From Metopolophium dirhodum (taxonomy: Eukaryota > Arthropoda > Insecta > Hemiptera > Aphididae): 64,000 nt of DNA. Positions 1 to 10,549 of the stretch are shown here, in pieces. Location of the stretch: positions 9,608,393-9,672,392 of the forward strand of contig NC_083568.1 in NCBI RefSeq assembly GCF_019925205.1, given 5' to 3'. The position numbers were made by a program, and so were the translations under genes. How positions within the stretch are numbered: the stretch's first letter is position 1; every line of letters starts with the position of its first letter. The notes beneath the pieces are model-generated. The model was not told the DNA's origin, ran no database searches, and saw nothing but the letters and a program-made list of their open reading frames with translations.

Positions 1-173
1 TTTCGTCTGATAACATAATATTATTGTCGTAGTTTTGTAAGTTTTGTTGTATTTTTCTTCGTTTGTTGATCGTCATCCACTGACTGTAAGTGTAGTAAAC
101 ATTTTCGTCTACCACAAATCGCAATATTGATTAACCACCTGCGAAATTATTCAGGACATCCGTCACGATGCAG
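1..173 (+). other. GCDH: GCDH exon 1: 5' UTR plus two codons
   Basis: The 5' UTR runs to 167 and the coding part is only ATG CAG (168-173), followed by a GTAAAT donor at 174. Joined to the acceptor at 2540, the frame reads M-Q-N-S-T-S-M-V-L-R and continues into the enzyme. Position 132-134 is an in-frame TAA, so 168 is the first possible start. A second good donor, GTAAGT at 86, lies inside the exon; using it would drop the ATG at 168 and move initiation to 2553 in the same frame. The transcription start cannot be placed and may lie left of the window. The exon call rests on frame and splice logic, not on homology. Confidence 0.6.
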
Positions 174-3100
174 GTAAATTTGAATTTCTATGTATTATCG
201 TATGTAGAAATTACTAAAGATTTGAAGCTTTTAGTTGAACTTTTCTAATAGATTGGACCTTTGGATGGATTTCCGCCTTGTTTTAAGCACGTCATTTACT
301 CATGTTTCGAACACGAGTTTAACCCATATTGTATAAATATAATTTATTATTTGCTCGATACAATACCTCCATTGAGTAAAAATACGTAATAATATAATCA
401 AATAGGTAGGTAGGTACTTACAAAGTAAAAACGTCTAGGTTGATAACTCATTCATATTGCTTAAAATTATTAATTATGAATAGTGGAATAATAGTACTAT
501 TACTATATGGATATGGTATATATGATTATATGAATGTTACATAAATACATATACAACATCTGATTTCTGTATAAACATGTTAATATTTTTTTGTTCAACA
601 ATAATATGTTTAAATAAACTACCTAAATTAAATACATAATTTATAAATTAATAATTCATTTACAAAAATATGGATAATAATATAATAAATTTTAATATGT
701 ACCTATGACTTGTTGTCAAAGATTTAGAATAATGTCACTGCAATAGCCAATAGTATAATCGTAAGATCATAATTTATGGAATAGAATAAGCGCAGTTTTA
801 AAACCTTCCTATATTAATAAATTAAATTAAAATTATATTATTATGTTATCTCAATATTATTACCCACTTACAAACGTCTGCAGAGTAGTTCCTAATTTTT
901 AGCCTGTGTATTTCATTCATTCTTGTATTAATGTGGTAATAATATTTAATATGGTAATTGAATATATAAAAATGAAACAATGTCATATTATACTGGACAT
1001 TAATTGTACCTGTTTTTAATCTGTATTAATTTGTATACATTAGTTTAAATAATTTCGTAAATCATGTGTAGGTACAACATACGTCGCATATTAAAAATTA
1101 TAATGATTAATGATCAATTCGATGATGATGATGATGTCTCAGAACGTATGTGTGTTCTATCATATATTTATAATATTATGTAATATATTAACTCGAATAA
1201 TTATATGCATTTTGCGTGTTTAAAATTTTCGAATGACGTTATCGCGTGCGGTTTTGTACTTAAATACTTAATACTTTTTGCCTGGCTCTTCATAATTTTG
1301 CATTATTATTTATTATATCCCTCTATTCAATAACTGAAATGGAAAATATTCATCTACTGTTATATCGATTTTAAGACGTAGTGTAAACGGCGTGTGTTTA
1401 AAACTTATATTTAAACAAAGGTAACCGCCCCATTATTTCTTAATATATTATATACCTAGGTAGGTTTGTTATACATTCATTGTACTCGTGTATTTTTTAT
1501 AATAATTTTATATTCTCAAGTATAAGTATATTATTTATATAGATACATAATATTATCTATTACTTTCAGCTTTAACTCATTGTTCGACGTTGTTCGACTA
1601 TAATTTAGTCGATTTGTTGAACCGAAGATTGATATTTTTTTTTATTTCAAGTGTATTTGCAGATATTTAATGATACCGATGAAGTGTTGTTAGTTGCCAC
1701 TACGATAAAAATCATTAAAAACGTTAACAATTGTTTGTCGACTGACTATTGTACACAAACCAATTGGTAGGAGAAAACAACTCGTGCAGGCTGGTTTTTC
1801 GCGTGTTTGGGACACATATTTTAAATATGTAAAACGATGTTGGCAAATAGACACTGTTTTTGACGTTTCCATTTCTGCTTTGCACCGTCGGTTTTGGCAA
1901 TACCCCCTAAAATTATTATTTTCTATTTTGTTGTTTCGGGACTCCAAACGATGGTTTATAATGATGTTTGAATTAAGTATAAAAGCTACAACATTATTCA
2001 GTAATATATTTTATCAAAACGCATATTACAGTGAAATCAACGACCAACCTATATATTTTTCCTATATTGTTTAAGCCTATACCACTCCAAACTTGACATA
2101 CGCACCTGCGGATTGAATCACTAACTATATATTTGAACCCAATGATCAATCGCTCACTCCACAACCATGTTTTTTGCATGAAGAGTATCTATACATTTTT
2201 ATAAAATTTGAAATATTGGTCATACCTGTTAATGTATCTATATGTCTATGTGTTGTGTTTTTTAATGATTTCAGATTTCAGATTTACAATTTCATTTTTT
2301 TGTCTATTTATATAAACATATCATAATAACATTTATCTCGATAAAGTTATTTTTACCCCTTGAAAATGAAATTATTCAAATTAAGAAATATGAGCAATTA
2401 TTATAATAACTAAAATAACATTATTGTAAGAATTGTTGTTTTTGTTTTGTCAATTCATTATTTAAAGCGTTCAAACAAAAATTATTATTAGGTTTCATTG
2501 TTGAATTCCACTTAAAAAAACTAAAATTCATATTTTTCAGAACTCAACGTCGATGGTCTTGAGACATTATTTGCGACGTCGTTGTGTGCGTTCCGCGTCA
2601 AGTGCGTCGAATTTTGACTGGGAAGATGCGCTGAACCTCGATCACAATTTAACGGACGACGAACGACAGTTGAAATCCTCGTTCAGGGACTTCTGTCAGA
2701 AAGCTCTCATGCCCAGAATATTGAAATCGAACCGCGACGGCGTGTACGAAAAAGAAGTGCTCAAAGACATGGCGTCAATGGGTGCGTTGGGATGTACTAT
2801 CGGAGCCTACGGTTGTACCAAAGTGTCACAGGTCGGATACGGTCTCATCGCTAGAGAAGTGGAAAGAGTCGACAGTGCATATAGGTTGGACGCTTTTCAT
2901 TTACATGTAGGCGGGGGGTGCCCGTGGGGTGATTCGACACATTTTAAATTAAATTCATTATTATTATTTGATTGCAAACATTTTATGTCTAAATAATTAT
3001 TTACGCAGTTAACTGTAAAAGCAAATGGTTATACTTTTGCATTGAGTTGTCGTTAACGATGGTAATAGAATCTGCGAAGCAATATTATAGTGGAAATTTT

Positions 3101-4994
3101 AATGTTGAATAACCATGATATCGACTTTAAATTTGTAAATGTCACTGCTATCTCTCAATGAAATTTCAATTAACAGTCAGGCGCAAATCCAGACTTGAGA
3201 GACTCGGGGTTTTTTTAATTTTAAATCGTTTTTTAGTAACCTCACATCCCTCTCAAAACGGGCACCCCTTTCGATGACATTTTATCATTAGAACCACCTC
3301 GCCCGGCGGCGGTCATTGACGGGTGTGGGTGGTCAATTTGGTTTTAGATCCGCCCTGAGCGTCCAGTCGTCGCTGGTCATGCACGCGATTCACGCGTACG
3401 GCACCGAAGAGCAGCGGGAACGGTACCTACCACGGCTGGCCTCCGCCGACTTGGTGGGCAGTTTTTGCCTGACCGAACCAAACGCCGGCAGCGACATCGG
3501 GACGATGGAAAGCAAGGCCAAGTACGACTCGGACACTAAGTCGTACGTCTTGAACGGTGCTAAGACGTGGATAACCAACGCACCGGTTGCCGACGTGTTT
3601 GTAGTGTGGGCCAGGTGCGAAGACGGCCGCGTCCGAGGGTTCGTGGTGGAAAGGGGCACGGCGGGCCTTTCGACCGCCGTTATACCCGGAAAAATGTCGC
3701 TGAGAGCGTCCAGCACTGGGTCTGTGTACATGGACAATTGCGTGGTGCCCGAGGACAGCCTTTTGCCCGGCGTCACGGGTATGGGAGGTAAGGCTTTTTG
3801 TCATATAATTTAATATAATATATAATAATTATACGGTCGAGTGATCCATTTAACGTAAGACACGCTTTGAACGTTCATTGTTATTTTAATTATTTTACAC
3901 AATTTTTTCAAGTCATCAAAAACTATATTTTTCTAGAAAATATATTTTTACTTTTTTTAATGATACCTACCATGCTTTTTTAATTCCTTATTCCTAAGCA
4001 GAATATTTTTTGTAGTACTTTGATTTATAAAAATAGAATTTTAGATGACTACCTATAGTTAATGGGATATAACTTTATTAGTATTTAAAGTTCATATGAA
4101 TGGTGTGGAGTGGAGTGGTACAGGGGTACCTACTTCGTGAAATGTTCGTACACTACTCCGCTTATCTAAATTTTAAATACCCAATTACCTACTTATAATT
4201 AGTATACCTTCTATACTCATCCAAAATTTGATTTTTATCGATCTAAATATGTATAATAGTATATTGTCTTGCAAACAAGTAAAAAACTTCAAAACTGATA
4301 ACAATAAAAATAGTAAAAAATGCTGTTTTTCGACGTCTTAAATTTATGCAAAAAAAATATTTTCAAAAACGTTTGTGTCTTATGAAATAACAAGTGTCTT
4401 ACGTTGATTGGATCACTCGAGTTATACGTATGATGTAGGTATATATAGTGCCTATACTACTTGGCTGGTATATATGGTATTCTTCTGTCAAAATAATTAT
4501 CGCGATAATCGTCATGATTTATCACCGTTACTTTTTTAGGACCTTTTGGCTGTTTGAACCACGCCCGGTACGGAATTGCGTGGGGCGCTTTTGGGGCGGC
4601 CGAAGCGTGCTTGTCTGTTTCCCGGGCGTACTGCCTAGATCGCAAACAATTCGGCAAACCGTTGGCCGCCACGCAACTGATCCAGAAAAAATACGCCGAC
4701 ATGGTCACCGAGATATCCATCGGCCTGCTGGCGTGTCTGCAAGTGGGCAGGTTGAAGGAACAAGGATTGGCCCCGCCGGAAATGATATCGTTGATAAAGA
4801 GGAATTCCACCGGCAAATCGTTGGACATCGCGAGGTGGGCGAGGGACACGCTCGGAGGAAACGGTATTAGCGACGAGTACCACGTGATCAGACATCTCAT
4901 AAATTTGGAAACCGTAAACACCTACGAAGGCACCTACGACGTTCACGGTCTAATTTTGGGTAGAGCGATCACCGGCATACAAGCATTTAAATAG
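168..4994 (+). CDS. GCDH: Glutaryl-CoA dehydrogenase, mitochondrial; 4 coding exons, complete
   Basis: Coding sequence is join(168..173, 2541..2884, 3348..3787, 4540..4994): 1245 nt, 414 residues plus stop TAG. The enzyme oxidises and decarboxylates glutaryl-CoA to crotonyl-CoA in the mitochondrial matrix using FAD (lysine, hydroxylysine and tryptophan catabolism). The N-terminus (about residues 1-25) is Arg/Ser-rich without acidic residues (LRHYLRRRCVRS), as expected of a mitochondrial presequence. The first acyl-CoA dehydrogenase signature is CLTEPNAGSD (157-166); the C-terminal glycine motif is LGGNGISDEYHVIRH (368-382). The catalytic base is Glu393 in TYEGT, matching Glu370 of the mature human enzyme. 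Arg117 and Ser121 match human Arg94 and Ser98, which hold the substrate carboxylate and separate GCDH from other family members. Human precursor length is 438. All junctions restore frame and family sequence (AYR|SALSVQSS; GMG|GPFGCLNHAR). An in-frame TAA at 132-134 precedes the start. No inactivating change was seen. Confidence 0.96.
174..2540 (+). other. GCDH intron 1
   Basis: A 2.4 kb AT-rich intron with a GTAAAT donor and a TATTTTTCAG acceptor. It contains short simple repeats such as GAT repeats near 1121-1136. Two modest open frames at 1690-1947 (minus) and 1784-2074 (plus) overlap each other and resemble nothing I know. No coding or RNA feature is supported here. Confidence 0.6.
2541..2884 (+). 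other. GCDH: GCDH exon 2
   Basis: The exon encodes the targeting presequence and the first helical domain (NFDWEDALNL to VERVDSAYR). The acceptor is TATTTTTCAG at 2531-2540. The donor at 2885 is GTTGGA, a weak form of the consensus, but it gives codon AG|A for the conserved substrate-binding Arg117 and exact family sequence across the junction. If unspliced, the frame stays open to a stop at 2994-2996. Confidence 0.93.
2885..3347 (+). other. GCDH intron 2
   Basis: A 463-bp intron between the weak donor GTTGGA and the acceptor TTTTAG at 3342-3347. It contains a GC-rich patch just before the acceptor. Nothing else is recognisable in it. Confidence 0.85.
3348..3787 (+). other. GCDH: GCDH exon 3
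   Basis: The exon encodes the middle beta-domain and FAD/substrate-binding part, from SALSVQSSLVMH to the start of GMGG. It carries the CLTEPNAGSD signature, KTWITN and VVWARCEDG. The donor at 3788 is GTAAGG. The exon is GC-rich compared with its flanks. The opposite-strand and shifted frames open here are shadows. Confidence 0.95.
3788..4539 (+). other. GCDH intron 3
   Basis: A 752-bp intron, GTAAGG donor and CTTTTTTAG acceptor. Most of it is one inverted-repeat transposable element (3832-4424, listed separately), so the intron has apparently been enlarged by insertion. Confidence 0.9.
3832..4424. mobile_element. TA-flanked inverted-repeat element (CAGGGTGATTCA-type family, subgroup A) in GCDH intron 3
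   Basis: The left end reads CGAGTGATCCATTTAACGTA and the right end, reverse-complemented, CGAGTGATCCAATCAACGTA, each continuing into AGACAC, so about 30 bp of terminal inverted repeat is nearly identical. Both ends sit next to TA. The element is about 590 bp and has no open frame. The inside resembles parts of the copies at 26345 and 19890 (aligned TTTTAGAT and TACTCC words). TA flanks and short non-coding length suggest a Tc1/mariner-type MITE, but the superfamily is inferred. Confidence 0.75.
4540..4994 (+). other. GCDH: GCDH exon 4 (last coding exon)
   Basis: The exon encodes the C-terminal helical domain from GPFGCLNHARYGIAWG to ITGIQAFK and the stop TAG at 4992-4994. It contains the catalytic Glu393 (TYEGT) and the motif LGGNGISDEYHVIRH. 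It ends a few residues earlier than the human enzyme, which is within normal variation. Confidence 0.96.
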
Positions 4995-5290
4995 CCGCCG
5001 AATCGAGAACTTCGGAGATACGAGCTTAAGGAAAACAAAAAAAAATAACTATAATGCTGTGTACCAATTCCAGTCACCACAACGTTATACCGAGTAACCG
5101 AGCTTCATAAACCTATACTTACCGCTATCGTATATATCGGTATATACCACACGCGGCAGATGTACTATATATATTATGCCGACGGCAGTCTTATAACGTA
5201 TTTCGGTCATATGCGTCTTAAAATACGCGTATATATTATTAATAATATTGTATTGTTTGTGCTTAATAAAATATTTTTATCTTTAAGATT
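4995..5290 (+). terminator. GCDH 3' UTR and poly(A) signal
   Basis: The first canonical AATAAA after the stop codon is at 5265-5270 and is followed by T-rich sequence, so the transcript probably ends near 5285-5300. The 3' UTR is then about 290-300 nt. The cleavage site itself cannot be read from the sequence. Confidence 0.55.
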
Positions 5291-7356
5291 TGATTTACCG
5301 TTTATAGAGGTAATACTATATATTGTATATACCTACCGCCGACTTCATACCACGATGACGTGTTTAGATTCCAATAATTCCCGAGAGGGAGTTTACGCGT
5401 GCGCGTGTGTGTATACGTGACTGCAGTAATTTCAAACGAGCGTAATATTTTTTACGGTCGCTGACAACTCACGATACTCAAATTAATAATTGTCTACCCG
5501 TCTTCCGCCGTCGTTTTATAAAGGTAGGTATAGGGCCGACCGGTACCACCATGGATGGCGTGTGCCGCACATGTACCTATACCTTATACATAGGAAGTAT
5601 ACATCACGTTTTTGGGGGGAGGGTTGGACAGCGTATATATTGCGCCGCCATATAGAATACCTTTTCAGCAACGCTATGGGGATGTTAACAAGTTTTGTCG
5701 ATCCATACATTCGAAATGAGCTGAAAGTGTTGGCCGATCGCAACCCTCGACGAATTCATGAATTTTATTCCGATTATCTCCTATATACGCGTGAAATTGG
5801 TCTTTTGACAGCGGTTCCGTGTATAGTCTTAAAGTGCTTCTTTATAATATAAATTGGCGAAAATAACCTCTGGCGGTTTTTTTTTTATGCAATCAATACC
5901 TCCACTCGGCACTCGCTATACGGTAGGTAGGTACTTCTTTGATATATTTCTTGATTATGCTAAGCTTATGGCCGTCTACCAACTCTTTCTGCTACAAAGC
6001 GGCTGGATTATTAACATTATTATTGTTTCTAAATTTCAAACAGTTTTTGAATCCTGTCAAAAATTGGTTTAATTATTCACTTAAAGCAAAATTATTTATC
6101 TATAGTCTTTTATAAAATAAAAACCCTATTATATAATATTAATTAATTTAATCCTCATGTTCCCGACGGCAGTACAAGCAATTTGTTCGCAGCTTATTAT
6201 ATCTATTAAAATTAATATAATACTAAATTGCAGGCGACTTGTAAAATGTCATCGAGCTTGGCTATAATTCGTCACTGACTAAAAATTTATCGATTGACGA
6301 TTACGAATCGAGAACTGCACTTGTTGGAATATTGTATTAAATATTATAATCACTTCACGCTCGTCGGAAATGAAAAAAAAACATTATTCGCAGATTCTTG
6401 TAATATATTATGCTTGCAATCCCCAGGTGTACAATAATTATTTCGTAACTGTTCGAACGGAACGACGCCGCGATTTTTAACGATTGGAAAATATATTCTG
6501 TGCCTCTGAAACGCCGACTGTCTCGTAAAAATAATTTGTTTATATAGGTACCGTAAATTAACAATAAATATTAGCTTCCATATTTCCACCATTCGCATAG
6601 TAATCCGACGATAGTATAATTATTATTTATTGTCTCGTGAAGTCAAACAAACAATATTATAATAGCGAAAGGCGTAAACGCCTCCCTCGTCACCCACGAT
6701 TTAAAAACTTCGAAATCCACGTCGATCCCACAATCGAACTATTTCTTTATCGTCGACGTGCAATTCGGACACGCCCCGTCAGAAAAAATCATCAGCTTTT
6801 GGAATTTTCATCAAACTCAAATTATTTTAATGATTATTAAATCATATATCATCGAAAATACGATTTCGGTATCGGTTCGAATGTGCGCCAAACAATATTT
6901 CGGTCGAACGTGAGCGATTTCTTCTGTATGGAAAAAAACGCTCGAACGCATATTGAAATTCGTTGCCCCAATAATTATCGTTATAATATTATCGATGGTC
7001 ATATTGTTATCGTCGCAGGCCGTCGTACAAATCGGCCGGCGGCGAGTTACAGGAACGCCGTGGTACCACTCCTACAGACCGACGCTTTTCCAGGGGGGGG
7101 GGGGGTGGTGAGGGCTGCGAGCTCGGGCGCCCCGGGGGTAGACACTACATTATCTCGTGTGCCGCTACTTAACGCGTGCGGAGGGGTGGTGGGGGTGGTT
7201 TTGGCCGCCGCGTTTATCGGCCGCGTGGTTTACGCCATTGTGTGTCCGCCGCCGGCCGTCAAATCGCTCGACGAATATACATAAAATATATATATATATT
7301 ATACACATTATACATAATATACGCTTTAGAGAGTGGCTCGTTTTAATTTAACGCCA

Positions 7357-7406
<50 letters not shown>

Positions 7407-10402
7407 ATTGTGCTTTCAGCGTGCTCGCGCGACGTATTAACGCGTCACCCTCCGACCAACCCCCAACCCCTTTTTGTGTGTGGGCCGTATATAATAATAT
7501 CGCGATATATAATGTGTACGCACGTGATATCGTATTGTATATACACACGCTGTACGTGTATTTGTACTTGTGTGTGTATATAAATTATTGTTTCAATAAT
7601 GACTACGATCTGCGTATAATAATAATAACATTGTGAAAAAAAAACAGAAATGGTTTTCATCACTGCGCGTAACTATATATTTTATAATAGCTGGTATGTG
7701 GTATTATGTATATATATGTATTTTATATTTATATATTGTGTGTAGCTATATAATGTACCTTCAGAATGGGGCGATTCTTTTAAAGGTAAACACACTCGTT
7801 TTAACGAATTTGTTTGATGAAACTATTATATTTGTTTACCTACATAATTTGAAGTCATTACAATAATTGTTGTATTATTAAGTAATTACGGGTCACCTAT
7901 ACCTAATACCTATGTCCTATATAGGTATACCGAAAGCTAATTGATTTCCAAAATTGGTTTATTTTTTTAACTATCGATTCTCAAAAATATTGTTATTAGT
8001 TTATTCATGAACTCACTATCTAATATCTTGTTTTTGTGTATTTCTGTTATTTATGTTTATGACATAAATCTAACTATGATGGTTTGTATAATACATATGC
8101 GTTAAATATAATAATTATTGTGAGCCTTGTCCGTTTATAATGAAAATAATAACTGTTGTAAAAAAATGATATTTTTAGATATTCCTTAACTTTGTAATTT
8201 CTTGAATTTGTATTTGTTTGAATGACGACAAAGGTGTATTTTTAACCAGAGAATTTTAATCCATAAAAATCGAATTTTGAATCATTAGTTAATATTTTGT
8301 TATGCTTATGACTTATTATGAGTTATGCGTATTTAAACTTTAAAGTTTAGACGAGCGGAAAGAAATAGTACAGTGGTATCACCCCCATGGCCCCATTAAA
8401 CAGCACCTATATTTAGGTTTCAAAGTGTTTACCTATATTTCAAAGAATCACCTTGCATAATATTATTATCAGGCTGGGTTGCCCATAGAAAACCTTTGGA
8501 AATGTCTGTTGGATTTATCCATATATTATAATATTCCTACCGACTACCGTATCTCCGGCTATGACTTCCAATCCATCCTTTTTCCTACCCCGGACTACCA
8601 CCACCACCGCTAGCGACAACCACCGAAGACGACTATTCCCGATTGTCGAGGCTTCGGAACCCAAAGAATTCGTCGTTTGCTATGTACACTCACGAAACAA
8701 CTATATATATATTATATTATATGTATATTGTGAACGTTGTGGATAAAATATTTTCTCGTACGCAGACAGAATCCGCAGTTATTCGAATGTAAAATCGTCC
8801 GGAAAAATAATAATACGCAACCCAAAAAAACTAAACCTCCTCATATCGCCAGTCAGTGAAGACGAATAATTAATTATATCAAAAACCTAATTGTCATAAT
8901 ATTATCGAAAACTCGTTATATTTTGTATGCAGGGGTGGTGGCGTAATAACGCTTGTGCTGTATATCTAATGTAAGATGTCCGAATTAATATTATGCACAT
9001 AATACTATTATATTGTATTTTTTTCGAAACTTTCTTTCGGAATGCGTGTCTTGGCGACGGCGGCGATGGTGTCAGAACATGACTATAATACTTGTTGTCG
9101 TGAGCGAACTTTGTACTTAAGAGGATTAAAGGACCCTGATAGAAGCGTGGCTTATTTGCCGGGTTAATATTGTATGCATTTTAAATGTACCGTAAACAGA
9201 TTACGTCGGAGCGAGAAAGTGTCTTCGAAAAACTGACCAACGCGTATACAATATATACAGATAGCCAATAATAAATACGCTTCTGAAACCAGCCCCCAGT
9301 GCATAGTTAACGAGGTAATAATATAATATAAAATTTATGTGCGCTTACAAATTAAACAGTCTTAATTTATTAATCGCGGCCGTCATACCCTACTTTCGAA
9401 CTATATAGATACTATTCGTGGGATTGACAGGTGGTGGTCACCGGGAAATTCCGTCGCCACTTGGTGGTCGAGGTTTCGCGTAAAACAAATACAATTCCAA
9501 TAGATGTTATGTCACTATATTATTATTGTTATTATTAATAATAATTATCACTATCTGCAGTTGTGCCAAACTATAACAATACAAACGAACTGAAAACGAT
9601 CGTTTCGTATGATAATAATTTTAATTTTGGTCATTATAATACTTATTCTTTTCTAAACATAGTTTGGTTTTGGATATAGGTAGGTTATTTATGAGTTCGG
9701 TGCAAATGCATGTACAAAGAGTCAACAATCTGGTCGTTTTATATTTTAAAATGCAATGACTAATCAGTATTCAGGGCGACTACAGAAATAACTGTCGATT
9801 AAATTTCTAAACCAACCTGTAGTCAATATAATAGCATAGTATAGTACCTATTACGATGTCACCGCAGTGCTCGGTTTATCGTTAGGGAAACTTTCGATTT
9901 TTTACCGACTGTAACATTTTTGAAGGGAATACATAACATTATTAACACGCACAATTAAATTAGGTACCTACCTTCGTATACAAATTACAAATATATAAGG
10001 TTAGGTCACGTTTTGATTTTATCGAAATCATGTATAGTCATGACGTGATTATTGTACTATACATGAATTTAATAAATATGCAGATCAATTATCATTATAA
10101 TAATACCTATATTATTCTGAAAATTATGTCCGCCGACGTTTGTGTTATAATATTATAATATGAAAAACCAATCGGGGTGAACGGCATTTTATTCGAAAAC
10201 GGAAAACCTATAATAGGTGCAAATCGGTTGTTGTTATTGATGAATAATAATGAATTGATTAAAGTTTAAAAAATAGTCGACAATTTTTCGAACGTCATAT
10301 TTCAAAACAAGACACACTTTTTCCTGGGTATTGTGTGAACAAAAAATATACGAAAATGACCATTATTATACATTAAACTATAATATAATATAATATACTC
10401 AC
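5291..10402. other. Gene-poor stretch between GCDH and the RRM exon
   Basis: AT-rich DNA with a GT microsatellite (7359-7404), a G13 run (7093-7105) and GC-rich patches near 7010-7260 and 8550-8680. I searched the minus strand for the second half of the RRM (the expected HKGYAFVQ region) and found no match. Open frames such as 6883-7284 and 8561-8746 reflect base composition and show no family resemblance. Confidence 0.5.
7359..7404. repeat. (GT)23 microsatellite
   Basis: A perfect run of 23 GT units. The cysteine/valine repeat peptides open across it (7359-7636) are translations of the repeat and not genes. Shorter GT runs occur at 28725-28740 and 53969-53986. Confidence 0.98.
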
Positions 10403-10549
10403 CCACTAGACGACCGTATCTTTGAAACATTCTTTCGACGTCGGTTTTGCTACATTGAAATGTGTTGAGATTTCCCACGAAAACCCGAGAGTTAACCGCC
10501 TGAGGGTCTTGCGAGTTGGTTTGGTTGCCCACTTTGCTCATCTTCATGT
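10403..10549 (-). CDS. hnRNP C/RALY-like RNA-binding protein, first coding exon only
   Basis: The start ATG is at 10547-10545, two bases after an acceptor (CTCAG, AG at 10551-10550), so 5' UTR exons lie at higher coordinates. The exon ends at 10403 before a strong GTGAGT donor and encodes 48 full codons. The peptide includes NSRVFVGNLNT followed by KTDVERMFQRYGRLVG. This matches the start of the RRM of animal hnRNP C, RALY and RALYL (NSRVFIGNLNT, KKSDVE, FSKYGKIVG), including the intron after KIVG. VFVGNL is the RNP2 motif. These nuclear proteins bind uridine-rich tracts in pre-mRNA. RNP1 and the C-terminus are absent here and should lie further left, outside what I could find. An isolated pseudo-exon is possible, but the splice sites are intact. 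Confidence 0.85.

Noticed and set aside
1690..2074. Overlapping plus and minus frames in GCDH intron 1
   Set aside because: No homology; located within an intron and mutually overlapping.
3390..3804. Long open frames on the minus strand and in a shifted plus frame within GCDH exon 3
   Set aside because: They are shadows of a GC-rich coding exon; the enzyme frame is clear from homology.
6883..7284. 133-codon plus-strand frame
   Set aside because: It runs through a G13 tract and CpG-rich DNA, starts in AT-rich noise, and has no domain or splice support.
7348..7663. Cysteine-rich peptides on both strands
   Set aside because: They are translations of a GT microsatellite and its flanks.
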